This document shows, in pieces, positions 1 to 9,476 of a DNA stretch of 21,446 nucleotides. Position 1 is the stretch's first letter. Each line of letters opens with the position of its first letter. The stretch is taken from the NCBI GenBank assembly GCA_040007095.1, contig JBDTVS010000130.1, positions 1 to 21,446 of the forward strand, given 5' to 3'. The position numbers were made by a program, and so were the translations under genes. The notes below the pieces were generated by a model. That model made no database searches and was not told the origin of the DNA. It worked only from the letters and a program-made list of their open reading frames with translations. Source of the stretch: JBDTVS01 sp040007095 (GTDB taxonomy: Bacteria > Acidobacteriota > Vicinamibacteria > Vicinamibacterales > CAVVIG01).

Positions 1-391
1 CGGTATGCGCGCTCCTCGCGCCTTGCCGGGCGGGCGCCTCGACGCCCAGAATGGCGCACGTTATTCATCTACGGGTCCTACGCGTGGCTGACTGCGTCGA
101 ATCGGCATCACCTGCCGATGGGTGTCGGCCAGCCTTGGCTCGCATTCCGGAGGCCGGCGGCCGGATGGCGGCGACGGACGGCGGACAGCCGCTGGGACGG
201 CGCCGGTTGTCTGCCTCTGCGCCGCATGTGTTCGCGCGCCGGGAGGTGGACGCATGGCCTACGCGCGAGGCGATTCCCGATCGGGTGGGCCAGTCCGTGC
301 GCGGCTCGCGAGCGGCGCCGTCCCAGACGCGATGGCTGCCGCGAACCGGCCGTGCGACGCCTCGCGACGGAACATCGTCCTAGCCTTTGGC
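1..391. other. Left-end region with no recognisable gene
   Basis: No frame on either strand gives a recognisable protein in these 391 bases. The open frames are rich in Arg, Ala and Pro, as expected from chance frames in GC-rich DNA. The only clear structure is a perfect inverted repeat at 101-119 (listed separately). The stretch probably holds the promoter of the response regulator and perhaps the 3' end of a transcript entering from the left, but neither can be shown. Confidence 0.5.
101..119. other. Perfect 7-bp inverted repeat (hairpin)
   Basis: ATCGGCA at 101-107 and TGCCGAT at 113-119 are exact reverse complements around a 5-nt loop. No T-run follows on either strand. It could be a terminator for a gene left of the window or an operator for the two-component system; the sequence does not decide. 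Confidence 0.3.
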
Positions 392-1066
392 ATGCGCATT
401 CTGCTGGTGGAGGACGAGCGCTCGGCAGCGCGAATGATTGCGAAGGGGCTTCGCGAGGCTGGTTACGCCGTCGACATTGCGAATGACGGCGATGTGGCGC
501 TGGAGCAGGCCGCTGCCGTGGCCTACGACGTGATCGTGCTCGACGTGATGCTGCCTCGCAGGAACGGGCTGGACGTTTGTAGCGAGTTGCGGTCCGGCGG
601 CTCGACCGTGCCGATCCTGATGCTGACGGCGCGTGACGCCGTCGACGCACGGATTGCCGGCCTCGACCGCGGCGCCGACGACTATGTGACGAAGCCGTTC
701 GCGTTCGGCGAACTGCTGGCGCGCGTGCGTGCCCTCGGCCGTCGCCGCACCCTCCCCCTGCTCCCGGACTGCGTCGACATTGGTCCGTTGCACCTGAATA
801 CCCGCACCCGTGAGCTGTCGATCGAAGGGCGCGTGGTGGTCCTCACGGCGCGCGAGTACGCACTGTTGGAATTCCTGAGCCGCAAGGAGGGCGCCGTCGT
901 GTCGCGTGAGGAAATTGCCGAGCACGTCTGGGACGATCGCTACGATCCGTTGTCGAATGTGATCGACGTGTACGTGCAGCGGCTGCGGCGGAAGATCGAT
1001 CACGGCGGCTCGTCGTGGATTCGGACCCGCCGAGGCTCGGGGTATCAGCTCGTCGTCTCGCGGTGA
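392..1066 (+). CDS. OmpR/PhoB-family response regulator
   Basis: DNA-binding response regulator of 224 aa. The N-terminal receiver domain (about 1-115) carries the acidic pair E7/D8, the phospho-acceptor D51, T79 and K101 (in YVTKPF). The C-terminal winged helix (about 125-220) has the usual LTAREYALLEFL and VIDVYVQRLRRKID signatures. The frame stays open upstream to 122, but that extension is Arg/Ala/Gly-rich and unlike any receiver domain, so the ATG at 392, just before RILLVEDE, is chosen. No good Shine-Dalgarno sequence precedes it. It ends 4 nt before the kinase start and forms an operon with it. The HK partner resembles metal or envelope-stress sensors of the CusRS/IrlRS kind, but the signal cannot be read from sequence. 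Confidence 0.93.
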   Translation: MRILLVEDERSAARMIAKGLREAGYAVDIANDGDVALEQAAAVAYDVIVLDVMLPRRNGLDVCSELRSGGSTVPILMLTARDAVDARIAGLDRGADDYVTKPFAFGELLARVRALGRRRTLPLLPDCVDIGPLHLNTRTRELSIEGRVVVLTAREYALLEFLSRKEGAVVSREEIAEHVWDDRYDPLSNVIDVYVQRLRRKIDHGGSSWIRTRRGSGYQLVVSR

Positions 1067-1070
1067 CGCC

Positions 1071-2498
1071 GTGAGGACGCTGTCGATTCGAGCGCGTTTC
1101 ACGCTGTGGTACAGCGTGATGATGGCGATCGTCCTGACCGTTTTCAGCAGCGGCGTCTTGTGGCTCCAGGCGCGATGGACCCACGCCCAATTCGAGTCTG
1201 AGCTCGCCAGCATCAGCGAGACCCTGTCGCGGGTTCTGGCCGAGGAGCTCACGGAAACCGGTGACTTGCAGAAAGCCACCGAGGAAATGGGCAGTGCGAT
1301 GGAGGTGACCGGGTGGACCACCGCCGTGCTGCGGCCGGACGGCCGTCCCGTATCCGCTCACTGGAACGGCTTCGTCTATCAGCCAGGCTTGTCCAACCTG
1401 ACTGCGGCAGATGGCCGTCTCGTGACGATGATCGAAGGAGGAAGCCCGTGGCGCGCTCTGGTCACGCGACATCCGGCTCCGAGCGGCGACTATCTGATCC
1501 TCGTGGCCGGTGAGCTGAAGCGGGTCATGCGGGAGCAGGAGCTTCTGAGCCGTCTGCTCCTTCTCGCCACGCCGTTGGTCGTCTTGTTCGCCGCCGGGAC
1601 GTGCTGGTGGCTGGCCTCGTCGGCCCTGCGGCCGGTGACCGCGATGGCCGCCCAGGCTGATGCCTTGACCGGGCAGTCCCCCGACGGACGGCTGACCGTC
1701 CCTCGAACGATGGACGAGGTCGGACTGCTTGGGCGTTCCTTCAATCGGCTCCTTGAACGGTTGGGAACCGCATTGGCGATCCAGCGTGGATTCATGGCGG
1801 ACGCGTCGCATGAGCTCCGGACGCCGGTGTCGGTCGTGCGGACGGCGGCTGAAGTCACACTGTCGCATGTGCGCCGCGACGAATCAGAGTATCGCGACGC
1901 GCTGACGATTGTGAGCGAGCAAAGCGTACGCTTGACTCGGATGGTCGAGGACATGCTGGTCATGGCCCGGGCGGACGCCGATGCGTATCCGGTCCGTCTC
2001 GAGCCGCTCTACCTCGACGACCTCGTCGCCGACTGCTTCAGCGCGGCGATGGTCCTCGCCGAGCCACGCAAGATTCGGATGACCAGCGCGATTCATCCAG
2101 ACGTCGCCACACGAGCCGACGACGCGTTGCTGCGACAGCTGTTGACGAACTTGCTCCAGAATGCCCTTCGATATACGCCCGACGGCGGCCGCGTGCACGT
2201 GTCGCTCGACACTGATCGCCGGCATGCCACCATCGCTGTCGCCGACACTGGTTGCGGTATTCCCAAAGCGGACCGGCAGCGGGTGTTCGACCGTTTCGTT
2301 CGGTTGGATCCGGCGCGCTCGGATGGCTCAGGCGCCGGACTCGGGCTGCCAATCGTGAGATGGATTACGCACCAGCACGGCGGCGTGGTCACCGTCGAAG
2401 ACAACCCGGCGGGCGTCGGCAGCCTGTTCGTGGTCCGCTTGCCCCTGATCGATCCACCATCCGCCGCGGCCGCCGTTCAGGCCTCCACCTCCGTATGA
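1071..2498 (+). CDS. Membrane sensor histidine kinase
   Basis: Histidine kinase of 475 aa, cognate partner of the preceding regulator. It has a first membrane helix at about 13-33, a short periplasmic sensor region (about 34-158), a second helix at about 160-183 and a HAMP linker. The dimerisation/phosphoacceptor box is ASHELRTP with H247, and the HATPase domain shows the N box (LLQNALRYTP, N364), the G1 box (DTGCGIP) and the G2 box (GAGLGLPIV). All catalytic motifs are present, so it should be active. The GTG start at 1071 lies 4 nt after the regulator stop. The 3' end overlaps the convergent lapB gene by 22 bp (2477-2498). The sensor domain has no recognised fold, so the stimulus is unknown. 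Confidence 0.93.
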   Translation: MRTLSIRARFTLWYSVMMAIVLTVFSSGVLWLQARWTHAQFESELASISETLSRVLAEELTETGDLQKATEEMGSAMEVTGWTTAVLRPDGRPVSAHWNGFVYQPGLSNLTAADGRLVTMIEGGSPWRALVTRHPAPSGDYLILVAGELKRVMREQELLSRLLLLATPLVVLFAAGTCWWLASSALRPVTAMAAQADALTGQSPDGRLTVPRTMDEVGLLGRSFNRLLERLGTALAIQRGFMADASHELRTPVSVVRTAAEVTLSHVRRDESEYRDALTIVSEQSVRLTRMVEDMLVMARADADAYPVRLEPLYLDDLVADCFSAAMVLAEPRKIRMTSAIHPDVATRADDALLRQLLTNLLQNALRYTPDGGRVHVSLDTDRRHATIAVADTGCGIPKADRQRVFDRFVRLDPARSDGSGAGLGLPIVRWITHQHGGVVTVEDNPAGVGSLFVVRLPLIDPPSAAAAVQASTSV

Positions 2499-3697
2499 TC
2501 CTGAGCGGGCGCGATGCGTTCTTCGACGAACGTATTCCAGTCGTGACAGTGCGGACATTGCCAGAGCAGTTCGGTGCTGCGATAGCGACAGCGCATGCAG
2601 ACGTGCGGATCCAGGTAGAAGACGGCATGGCGTGTGAGCTCGGTGTAGCGATCCACCAGTGCGGGCTCGTGGCCCAGCTGGCCGAGCGCCCGCCAGATCG
2701 CTTGATGAATCCCCAACGCATGCGGGTTCTGGACCAGCGCCGCGAACTGCAGGTCGAGCGCCTCGCGGGGGCGGCCGCTGGCTGCCAGGTGCCGTGAGAG
2801 GGCGAGCCGGGCGCGCCAGTCCTGGGGGTTGGCGTCGATCAGACGCCGGCAGAGGCGCGTAAAGCGTTCCGGCGTGCCGGCCCGGATTGCCAGCGCCTCG
2901 AGCCGATCGAATGCGAGATAGGCACGGTCCGGGGCCACGTCGACCAGCTTTTCCCAAATCGCGGCGGCCGCTCGCTCGTTCCCCTCGAGCAGCGACACGT
3001 CGCCAAGGTTCAAGTACGCCGGTACCGCGCGGGCGTCCTGGTTGATGGCGCTTTCGAAGCGCCGGCCCGCTTCGTGATAGTCGCGGCGACGGATCGCCTC
3101 GAGGCCGATCTCGTTCTCGAGAAACGCGAGAATCGCCTCGTTCTTCGGCCGGGCATCCGAATCGGTGAGCTTGGCCAGCCGCTGGCGCGTGTCGAATGCC
3201 TCGGACCACTGGTGTTGATCCTCGTGCAGTTTCTGCACGTTGACGAGCGCATATTCGTTCTTCGGATCCAGCCGTAACACTTCGTTGAACGCCTCGAGCG
3301 CGCGATCCACGAACCCGCCGCGCTTGTAGTCGAGCCCAAGGCACAGCAGGACGTGCGCGTGCTCCAGCTTCGTCAACGTCGGCCGCTGCAGAAGATTCTG
3401 GTGCACCGTGATGGCCTTGCCCACCTGCCCTTTCTCGCGGAACAAGTTGCCGAGGATCATGTGCACGTCGAGCGCGTCGGGATTGAGGCTGGCGGCTTTC
3501 GACAGCTCTTCGACGGCGAGATCGATCTGGCTGGCGACCAGGAAGTTGAGCCCGACCAGATAGTGCGGGGACTCCCGGCTGCGGCGGCGGTCGAACCACT
3601 TGCCGTCGCGCAGCTTGTAGCGTTCCCAGGCCTTGCCCACGGTCAGACCCACCAGGAGCGCGACCAGCGCGGTCAGCAGCGTGGCGTAGTCACTCAT
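2477..3697 (-). CDS. lapB: LapB-type TPR protein with rubredoxin-like zinc ribbon
   Basis: Inner-membrane-anchored TPR protein of 406 aa, close in length and layout to E. coli LapB/YciM (389 aa). An N-terminal helix (about 5-21) is followed by a basic segment, then YLVGLNFL and a series of TPR helices (about 45-350), and a C-terminal rubredoxin-type metal site CMRC...CPHC (C367, C370, C381, C384). LapB of enterobacteria recruits FtsH to LpxC and so sets the rate of LPS synthesis; the same role here is inferred from domain order and from its place at the end of a Kdo cluster. Its ATG overlaps the kdsC stop by 8 nt, indicating translational coupling. Its last 22 bp lie antisense to the histidine kinase gene. 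Confidence 0.88.
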   Translation of the reverse strand: MSDYATLLTALVALLVGLTVGKAWERYKLRDGKWFDRRRSRESPHYLVGLNFLVASQIDLAVEELSKAASLNPDALDVHMILGNLFREKGQVGKAITVHQNLLQRPTLTKLEHAHVLLCLGLDYKRGGFVDRALEAFNEVLRLDPKNEYALVNVQKLHEDQHQWSEAFDTRQRLAKLTDSDARPKNEAILAFLENEIGLEAIRRRDYHEAGRRFESAINQDARAVPAYLNLGDVSLLEGNERAAAAIWEKLVDVAPDRAYLAFDRLEALAIRAGTPERFTRLCRRLIDANPQDWRARLALSRHLAASGRPREALDLQFAALVQNPHALGIHQAIWRALGQLGHEPALVDRYTELTRHAVFYLDPHVCMRCRYRSTELLWQCPHCHDWNTFVEERIAPAQDHTEVEA

Positions 3698-4211
3698 GGA
3701 CGAGCAGCCGCTCCCATCGATCCTGGGCCTTCAGGATGATCTCGATGAACTCGCGAGCGGCGCCGTGACCGCCCCGCGCGCGGCTGACGTAGTGCACACG
3801 GGCGCGCACCTCGTCGACGCCGTCGGCCGGAGAGGCGGACAATCCGGCGCGCCCGATCACCGGCAGGTCCAGGACATCGTCGCCCATATAGGCGACCTCG
3901 GCATCGCTCAGGGCCTGCTGGCGGAGGATGTCGTCGTACGCACGCAGTTTGCTCGGTACGCCTTGCTGAACGATCGTGATGCCAAGCTGCGCCGCCCGCT
4001 GAGCAGTCGCCGCGGACGAGCGTGCCGACAACATCCCGACCTTCAACCCCGCGCGCTGCGCCCACACGAGGCCGGTCCCGTCCTTGATGTCGAACTGCTT
4101 GCTTTCGGTGCCGTCCGGGTGCATCAGGATCTTCCCGTCGGTCAGGACGCCGTCAACATCGAACAGAATCAGCGTGATGAGCGACGCACGGCGTCGAACG
4201 TCGTCAGACAT
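3690..4211 (-). CDS. kdsC: 3-deoxy-D-manno-octulosonate 8-phosphate phosphatase
   Basis: HAD-superfamily phosphatase of 173 aa that converts Kdo-8-phosphate to Kdo. Visible motifs are LFDVDGVLTDG with nucleophile D18 and D20, the motif II serine in MLSARSS (S62), the motif III lysine K88 in GVPSK, motif IV YMGDD (D111, D112) and the family C-terminal GGHGAAREF. There is no cap domain, as expected for the tetrameric KdsC type. The ATG at 4211 is chosen, 17 nt after the kdsD stop. A GTG at 4250 would add 13 residues and overlap kdsD by 22 nt; neither start has a clear Shine-Dalgarno sequence, so the start is uncertain. It lies between kdsD and lapB in the same operon. Confidence 0.93.
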   Translation of the reverse strand: MSDDVRRRASLITLILFDVDGVLTDGKILMHPDGTESKQFDIKDGTGLVWAQRAGLKVGMLSARSSAATAQRAAQLGITIVQQGVPSKLRAYDDILRQQALSDAEVAYMGDDVLDLPVIGRAGLSASPADGVDEVRARVHYVSRARGGHGAAREFIEIILKAQDRWERLLVHE

Positions 4212-4228
4212 CGTCAACGGGACCAGGC

Positions 4229-5194
4229 TCAAATCATTTCCGTTCGCCACAGATCGTGCAGGTGCACGACACCCGAGACGCGCTTCCCGGGCTCTTCCAC
4301 TACCACCAGCGACGTGATCTTGCGTCCTTCCATGATATTCAACGCTTCGGCGGCGAGCATCGTCGGCGGAACCGTGACCGGATCGCGCGTCATGACCGCT
4401 GCGGCGGTCAGTTGGCGGATGTCGTCCGACGTCTGGTCCATGTGCCTGCGCAGGTCGCCATCGGTGATGATGCCAATCAGCGCGTCCGCCTCGTCGACGA
4501 CGCAGGTCATCCCGAGCGCCTTGCTCGTCATTTCGTAGATGACGTCGCGCATCGGGGTGTCGCGGTGGACGATGGGGCGGGAGGTGCCGCCGCTCATCAG
4601 GCTCTCAATCCGCATCAGGCGCTTGCCGAGCCTGCCGCCAGGGTGCAGGCTCGCGAAGTCCTCCTCACGAAACCCTTTCTCGACGAGGAGCGTCATCGCC
4701 AGCGCATCCCCGATCGCCAGCGCCGCCGTGGTGCTGGCGGTCGGCGCGAGATTCAGCGGGCAAGCCTCCTCCGTGACGCTGCAGTCGAGCGCGACGTCGG
4801 CCGCCAGCGCCAGCGACGAACGCGGCGCGCCGCTGATGACCATCAGCTTCACGCCGAGGCGGCGGATCGATTCGAGCAGGCGGAGAATCTCGTCGGTCTC
4901 CCCGCTGTATGACAGCGCCACCACCACGTCGTCTGGCTGCACGACGCCGATGTCGCCATGGATGGCTTCCGCGGGATGGAGAAACAGCGCCGGCGTGCCG
5001 GTGCTCGTCAACGTCGCCGCAATCTTCTGGCAAATGATTCCGGACTTGCCCATGCCGGTGAGGACCACGCGTCCGCGGCAGTCGCGGAGCAGTTCGACCG
5101 CGCGCTCGAACTTGTCGTCGAGCCGCGCAACCAGGGCAAGAATGGCCGCGGCTTCGGTTTCGAGCACCTTGCGGGCCAGGGCGAGATCAGCCAT
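4229..5194 (-). CDS. kdsD: D-arabinose 5-phosphate isomerase (SIS + two CBS domains)
   Basis: Isomerase of 321 aa that turns ribulose 5-phosphate into arabinose 5-phosphate, the first dedicated step to Kdo. The SIS domain (about 38-175) shows TGMGKSG, SYSGET and HGDIG (H79), followed by HPGGRLG (H184) and a tandem CBS pair (about 205-255 and 265-320, with IGIITDGDLRR). Length and domain order match E. coli KdsD (328 aa). The ATG at 5194 is chosen because a purine-rich GGCAGGGG lies just upstream; an in-frame TTG at 5218 is less likely. It is 129 bp downstream of kdsA, a gap holding an intergenic repeat copy. A KpsF-like or GutQ-like paralogue is possible, but the neighbours favour KdsD. Confidence 0.94.
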   Translation of the reverse strand: MADLALARKVLETEAAAILALVARLDDKFERAVELLRDCRGRVVLTGMGKSGIICQKIAATLTSTGTPALFLHPAEAIHGDIGVVQPDDVVVALSYSGETDEILRLLESIRRLGVKLMVISGAPRSSLALAADVALDCSVTEEACPLNLAPTASTTAALAIGDALAMTLLVEKGFREEDFASLHPGGRLGKRLMRIESLMSGGTSRPIVHRDTPMRDVIYEMTSKALGMTCVVDEADALIGIITDGDLRRHMDQTSDDIRQLTAAAVMTRDPVTVPPTMLAAEALNIMEGRKITSLVVVEEPGKRVSGVVHLHDLWRTEMI

Positions 5195-5230
5195 GAAACC
5201 CCTGCCGGTCGATCTCAATGGTGGCGCATG

Positions 5231-5264
5231 GAAACACCGCGAACACTAAGGACACAGGAAAACC
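5231..5264. repeat. Intergenic 9-nt-periodic repeat, copy A
   Basis: Consecutive 9-mers AACACCGCG, AACACTAAG and GACACAGGA (5233-5259), followed by AAAACC, fit the loose pattern NNCACCGAG shared with copies at 9551-9610, 11341-11380 and, as a variant, 14191-14226. It lies in the 129-bp kdsA-kdsD gap. It is the most degenerate of the four. Confidence 0.5.
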
Positions 5265-5323
5265 TCGAGCGAAAGAGACAGAAGGGACAACGGGCATCGT
5301 TGGTGATCGCGGCGTTGGTGTGG

Positions 5324-6166
5324 TCACAACGCGGGCTGTCGCTCCGATGCCTGCTTGGCAATCGCATCGATGGCCATCAAGCGCCGCAGCAGTGGCTCGA
5401 GCCGATCGAGGCGCAGGGCGTTCTGAGCGTCGCTTTTCGCGCGAGTCGGCTCCTCGTGCACCTCTATGAAGACACCGTCGACGCCCGCTGCGACACCCGC
5501 GGACGCCAGCGGCTCGATGTACTGCGCGAGCCCGGCCGTGACGCCGTCGCCCGCGCCCGGGAGCTGCAGGCTGTGGGTGACGTCGAAGACCACCGGCACG
5601 CCCCCCTCCCGCATGATCGGGAATGCCCGCATGTCCACGATCAGATTGTTGTAACCGAAGCTCGTGCCGCGTTCGGTGATCATCACGCGGTTGTTGCCGG
5701 CATCGATCACCTTTGCCACCGCATGTGCGATATCCGCCGGCGCGAGGAACTGGCCCTTCTTGATGTTGACCACGCGCCCGGTCCGAGCCGCGGCGACGAG
5801 AAGGTCGGTCTGACGGCACAAGAACGCCGGAATTTGCACTACGTCCGCGACGTCGGCCGCGGCCGCCGCCTGAGAGGCGTCGTGGATATCGGTCAGGATC
5901 GGGATCTGCGTGCGGCGCTTGATCGATGCCAGGACGCGCAGCCCCTCGGTCAATCCGGGGCCGCGGAATGAGCGGCCCGACGTGCGATTCGCCTTGTCGT
6001 AGGATGCTTTGAAAATGAATGGCAGCTTCAGCCGGGCGGCAATGGCGGCCAGTTCGATCGCGAGATCGGTAGCGTGCTGTTCGCTCTCGATGACGCAGGG
6101 GCCGCCGATGAACACGAACGGACGGCCGTGGCCGACGGTGAAACCAGCGATCTGGAACGGGGACAC
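5324..6166 (-). CDS. kdsA: Kdo-8-phosphate synthase, metal-dependent class
   Basis: Condenses phosphoenolpyruvate with arabinose 5-phosphate to Kdo-8-phosphate. The 280 aa match the family length. Motifs include GGPCVIES, FKASYDKANRTS, RGPGLTEGL, TDIHD, IPAFLCRQTD, NIKKGQF and ERGTSFGYNN. C24 in GPCVIES, with the His of DVTHS, the Glu of FIEVHE and the Asp of KSDAQN, reproduces the four metal ligands of the Aquifex-type enzyme; E. coli KdsA has Asn at the cysteine position. The GTG at 6166 is chosen because it gives the family N-terminus. The upstream open extension (to 6292) is low-complexity Arg/Pro sequence. A TATAAT box sits 6 nt before this GTG and there is no Shine-Dalgarno, so the message may be leaderless. 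Confidence 0.94.
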   Translation of the reverse strand: MSPFQIAGFTVGHGRPFVFIGGPCVIESEQHATDLAIELAAIAARLKLPFIFKASYDKANRTSGRSFRGPGLTEGLRVLASIKRRTQIPILTDIHDASQAAAAADVADVVQIPAFLCRQTDLLVAAARTGRVVNIKKGQFLAPADIAHAVAKVIDAGNNRVMITERGTSFGYNNLIVDMRAFPIMREGGVPVVFDVTHSLQLPGAGDGVTAGLAQYIEPLASAGVAAGVDGVFIEVHEEPTRAKSDAQNALRLDRLEPLLRRLMAIDAIAKQASERQPAL

Positions 6167-6172
6167 GGAGTC

Positions 6173-6178
6173 ATTATA
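6173..6178 (-). promoter_or_regulatory. Candidate -10 box of kdsA (TATAAT)
   Basis: A perfect TATAAT on the minus strand, with 6 nt between it and the kdsA GTG, would place the transcription start at or next to the start codon. No convincing -35 hexamer is seen at 16-18 nt. A perfect match in such GC-rich DNA is unlikely to be accidental, but it is not proof. Confidence 0.45.
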
Positions 6179-6307
6179 CGGGGACGGACTCGTGCGTCGG
6201 GCGCGCCTCGGCGAATGCCTCTTCGGCCCGGCCCCCCGTGTGAGCCGTGGTCGACGCCGGACCTCAACCGAGCATCCGGTGCAGTGAGACACCCGGCGTG
6301 TTCGCCA

Positions 6308-6327
6308 GACGGTCTTCGGAGGCCGTC
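6308..6327 (-). terminator. Hairpin downstream of the NTF2-like gene
   Basis: GACGGTCT and its partner AGGCCGTC can form an 8-bp stem with one G-U pair and a 4-nt loop. It lies about 100 nt after the stop of the NTF2-like gene and upstream of kdsA. There is no U-tract, so intrinsic termination is uncertain. Confidence 0.3.
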
Positions 6328-6338
6328 AACGGACTGAA

Positions 6339-6359
6339 GGGCCGCAAACACAGCGGCCC
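6339..6359 (-). terminator. GC-rich hairpin downstream of the NTF2-like gene
   Basis: GGGCCGC (6339-6345) and GCGGCCC (6353-6359) are exact reverse complements around a 7-nt A-rich loop. With the hairpin at 6308-6327 it makes the 261-bp gap between the NTF2-like gene and kdsA structured. It has no T-run, so it may be a terminator or only an mRNA stem. Confidence 0.35.
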
Positions 6360-6427
6360 CTCAGACATTGGTTCGGAGACAGCGCGGATGCTTGATGGCG
6401 CGGAAGCGTCGAGCGGTCGGGGGATTC

Positions 6428-6832
6428 TTACGCGAACGCGGCGTTGATTCCCGAGCTGTCGCTGAATTCCTGGAACCTGGTCACCTTGCCGTCCTGCAGC
6501 GTGAATACCATCACGAAGTCCGACTCGAAGGTCCTGGACGTCGGTTTCGTGACCGCGCGATAGTGGCCGATGGCCACCACCTTGTCGCCCTGGGCGACGA
6601 ACTCGCGCGGGTCGAACTGCTGGAAATCCTCGTTCTCCGCTACCAACCTGAAGAACTCGGCGACGCTCGCCTTTCCCTTCCGCTCGCCGGAGAACGGCAC
6701 GTGGCTCGCCGTGCCGATCACCGGCTGCCAGAGGACGTCGTCTGACATGTAGCCTAACAACGTGGGAATGTCGCCGCGTCCGAACGCGGCGTACGCGTCC
6801 TGGACGACTTTCGTGTTTTCCGCTTCCTGCAT
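6428..6832 (-). CDS. NTF2/SnoaL-like domain protein
   Basis: Small protein of 134 aa with the SnoaL/ketosteroid-isomerase-like cone fold: an N-terminal helix (VVQDAYAAFGRGD), then LLGYMSDDVLWQPVIG, AEFFRLVAENEDFQQFDPREF, a VAIGHYRA strand and a C-terminal strand pair FVMVFTLQDGKVTRFQEF. No signal peptide or membrane segment is seen. A strong GGAGG lies 7 nt before the ATG at 6832. Family members range from isomerases and cyclases to stress proteins without known activity, so no reaction can be assigned. It lies between pyrG and kdsA with 132-bp and 261-bp gaps and strong stems on both sides, so it may be its own unit inserted into the Kdo cluster. Confidence 0.82.
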   Translation of the reverse strand: MQEAENTKVVQDAYAAFGRGDIPTLLGYMSDDVLWQPVIGTASHVPFSGERKGKASVAEFFRLVAENEDFQQFDPREFVAQGDKVVAIGHYRAVTKPTSRTFESDFVMVFTLQDGKVTRFQEFSDSSGINAAFA

Positions 6833-6856
6833 GAATTGACCTCCGTGGCTATTTAC

Positions 6857-6887
6857 GCCCGCCGCCCTGGTTTGGATTCGGGCGGGC
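6857..6887 (-). terminator. Hairpin downstream of pyrG
   Basis: GCCCGCC (6857-6863) and GGCGGGC (6881-6887) are exact reverse complements with a 17-nt loop, about 78 nt past the pyrG stop and just upstream of the Shine-Dalgarno of the NTF2-like gene. It could terminate pyrG transcription; there is no U-tract. Confidence 0.35.
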
Positions 6888-6964
6888 TTGCGGTGTGCCA
6901 GACAGAGGAGAGACCGGTGTCGTGGCGGCGTCGTGGTTGCGGTTCAGAAATCGCGAATACGCCG

Positions 6965-8626
<1,662 letters not shown>

Positions 8627-8638
8627 GATGCTCCTGGA

Positions 8639-8654
8639 TCCGGCGAAAGCCGGA
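8639..8654 (-). promoter_or_regulatory. Palindrome immediately upstream of the pyrG Shine-Dalgarno
   Basis: TCCGGC (8639-8644) and GCCGGA (8649-8654) form a perfect 6-bp stem with loop GAAA on the plus strand, TTTC in the pyrG mRNA. It abuts the AGGAG of pyrG. It may act as a translational or attenuation element, or may be a relic of the widespread REP-type palindrome whose usual form reads GGATCCCGGC...GCCGGG. Confidence 0.35.
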
Positions 8655-8696
8655 CACGCGCTGTTCGTAAAGACGGGATCCGAACCATCGTCTGCG

Positions 8697-9476
8697 TCAG
8701 CTCGGCGTTGGCGCGGCCAGCAGCCGGCGGACGTGTTCGAGATCCTCCGGGGTATCGACGCCGAAGGAGTCGTACGCCGTTTCCACGGTCTTGATCCGAA
8801 TGCCGTGTTCGAGGGCGCGCAGCTGCTCGAGCGATTCGGCCCGTTCGAGCGGGGTGGGCTCGAGTGACGCCAGCACCAGCAACGCACTGCGCCGGTACGC
8901 GTAGAGGCCGACATGCCGGTACATGGGCGGCCAGCCGCCGCGCGGATCGCGGACGTAGGGGATCGGGGCCCTTGAAAAATAGAGCGCAAAGCCGCCGCGG
9001 TCGATGGCGATCTTCACGATATTGGGATTCTTGAGCTCGGCTGAATCGGTGATGCGTCGATAGAGCGTGGTGATGAGCACGCTGGGATCCGTAAATCCGG
9101 CGACTGCCTCATCGATAGCTCCAGGATCGATCAGCGGCTCGTCGCCCTGGACATTGACCACGACGTCGCAATGGAGTTTCGAGGCGACCTCCGCCAGCCG
9201 GTCCGTGCCGGTCTGATGGTCGGCGCGCGTCAACTTCACCTCTCCGCCGAAGGCCATCACCGTCGTCGCGATCCGCAGGTCGTCGGTGGCGACGATGACG
9301 CGCGAGACGCTTTTTGCGCGTTTCACGCGCCGATACACGTGCTCGATCATCGGGCGCCCTTCGATCTCGGCGAGAGGTTTGCCCGGGAAGCGGGTAGAGC
9401 CGAATCGAGCGGGGATGACGGCGACGGTCTGAAGAGGAACAGTATCGACCGCAGAACCAGTCGATGCGGGATGCAC
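8697..9476 (-). CDS. kdsB: CMP-Kdo synthetase (3-deoxy-manno-octulosonate cytidylyltransferase)
   Basis: Activates Kdo with CTP to CMP-Kdo for transfer to lipid A. About 259 aa against 248 in E. coli. The nucleotide-binding start VAVIPARFGSTRFPGKPL, then VIVATDD, the metal-binding VVNVQGDEPLI, the substrate-site segment FSRAPIPY, the strand MYRHVGLYAYR and the end YDSFGVDTPEDL are all present. Two GTG starts are possible, 9491 and 9476, neither with a Shine-Dalgarno. The shorter is chosen because a TATTAT box ends 5 nt before it and would overlap codons of the longer form. It is the first gene of the Kdo cluster, followed by pyrG after 70 nt. Confidence 0.95.
   Translation of the reverse strand: MHPASTGSAVDTVPLQTVAVIPARFGSTRFPGKPLAEIEGRPMIEHVYRRVKRAKSVSRVIVATDDLRIATTVMAFGGEVKLTRADHQTGTDRLAEVASKLHCDVVVNVQGDEPLIDPGAIDEAVAGFTDPSVLITTLYRRITDSAELKNPNIVKIAIDRGGFALYFSRAPIPYVRDPRGGWPPMYRHVGLYAYRRSALLVLASLEPTPLERAESLEQLRALEHGIRIKTVETAYDSFGVDTPEDLEHVRRLLAAPTPS

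Noticed and set aside
122..391. 90-residue N-terminal extension of the response regulator
   Set aside because: The receiver domain starts at the ATG at 392; the upstream part is low-complexity and unlike any regulator.
8627..8989. N-terminal extension of pyrG by 121 residues
   Set aside because: It lies within kdsB in another frame, has no homology, and the ATG at 8626 has a good AGGAG.
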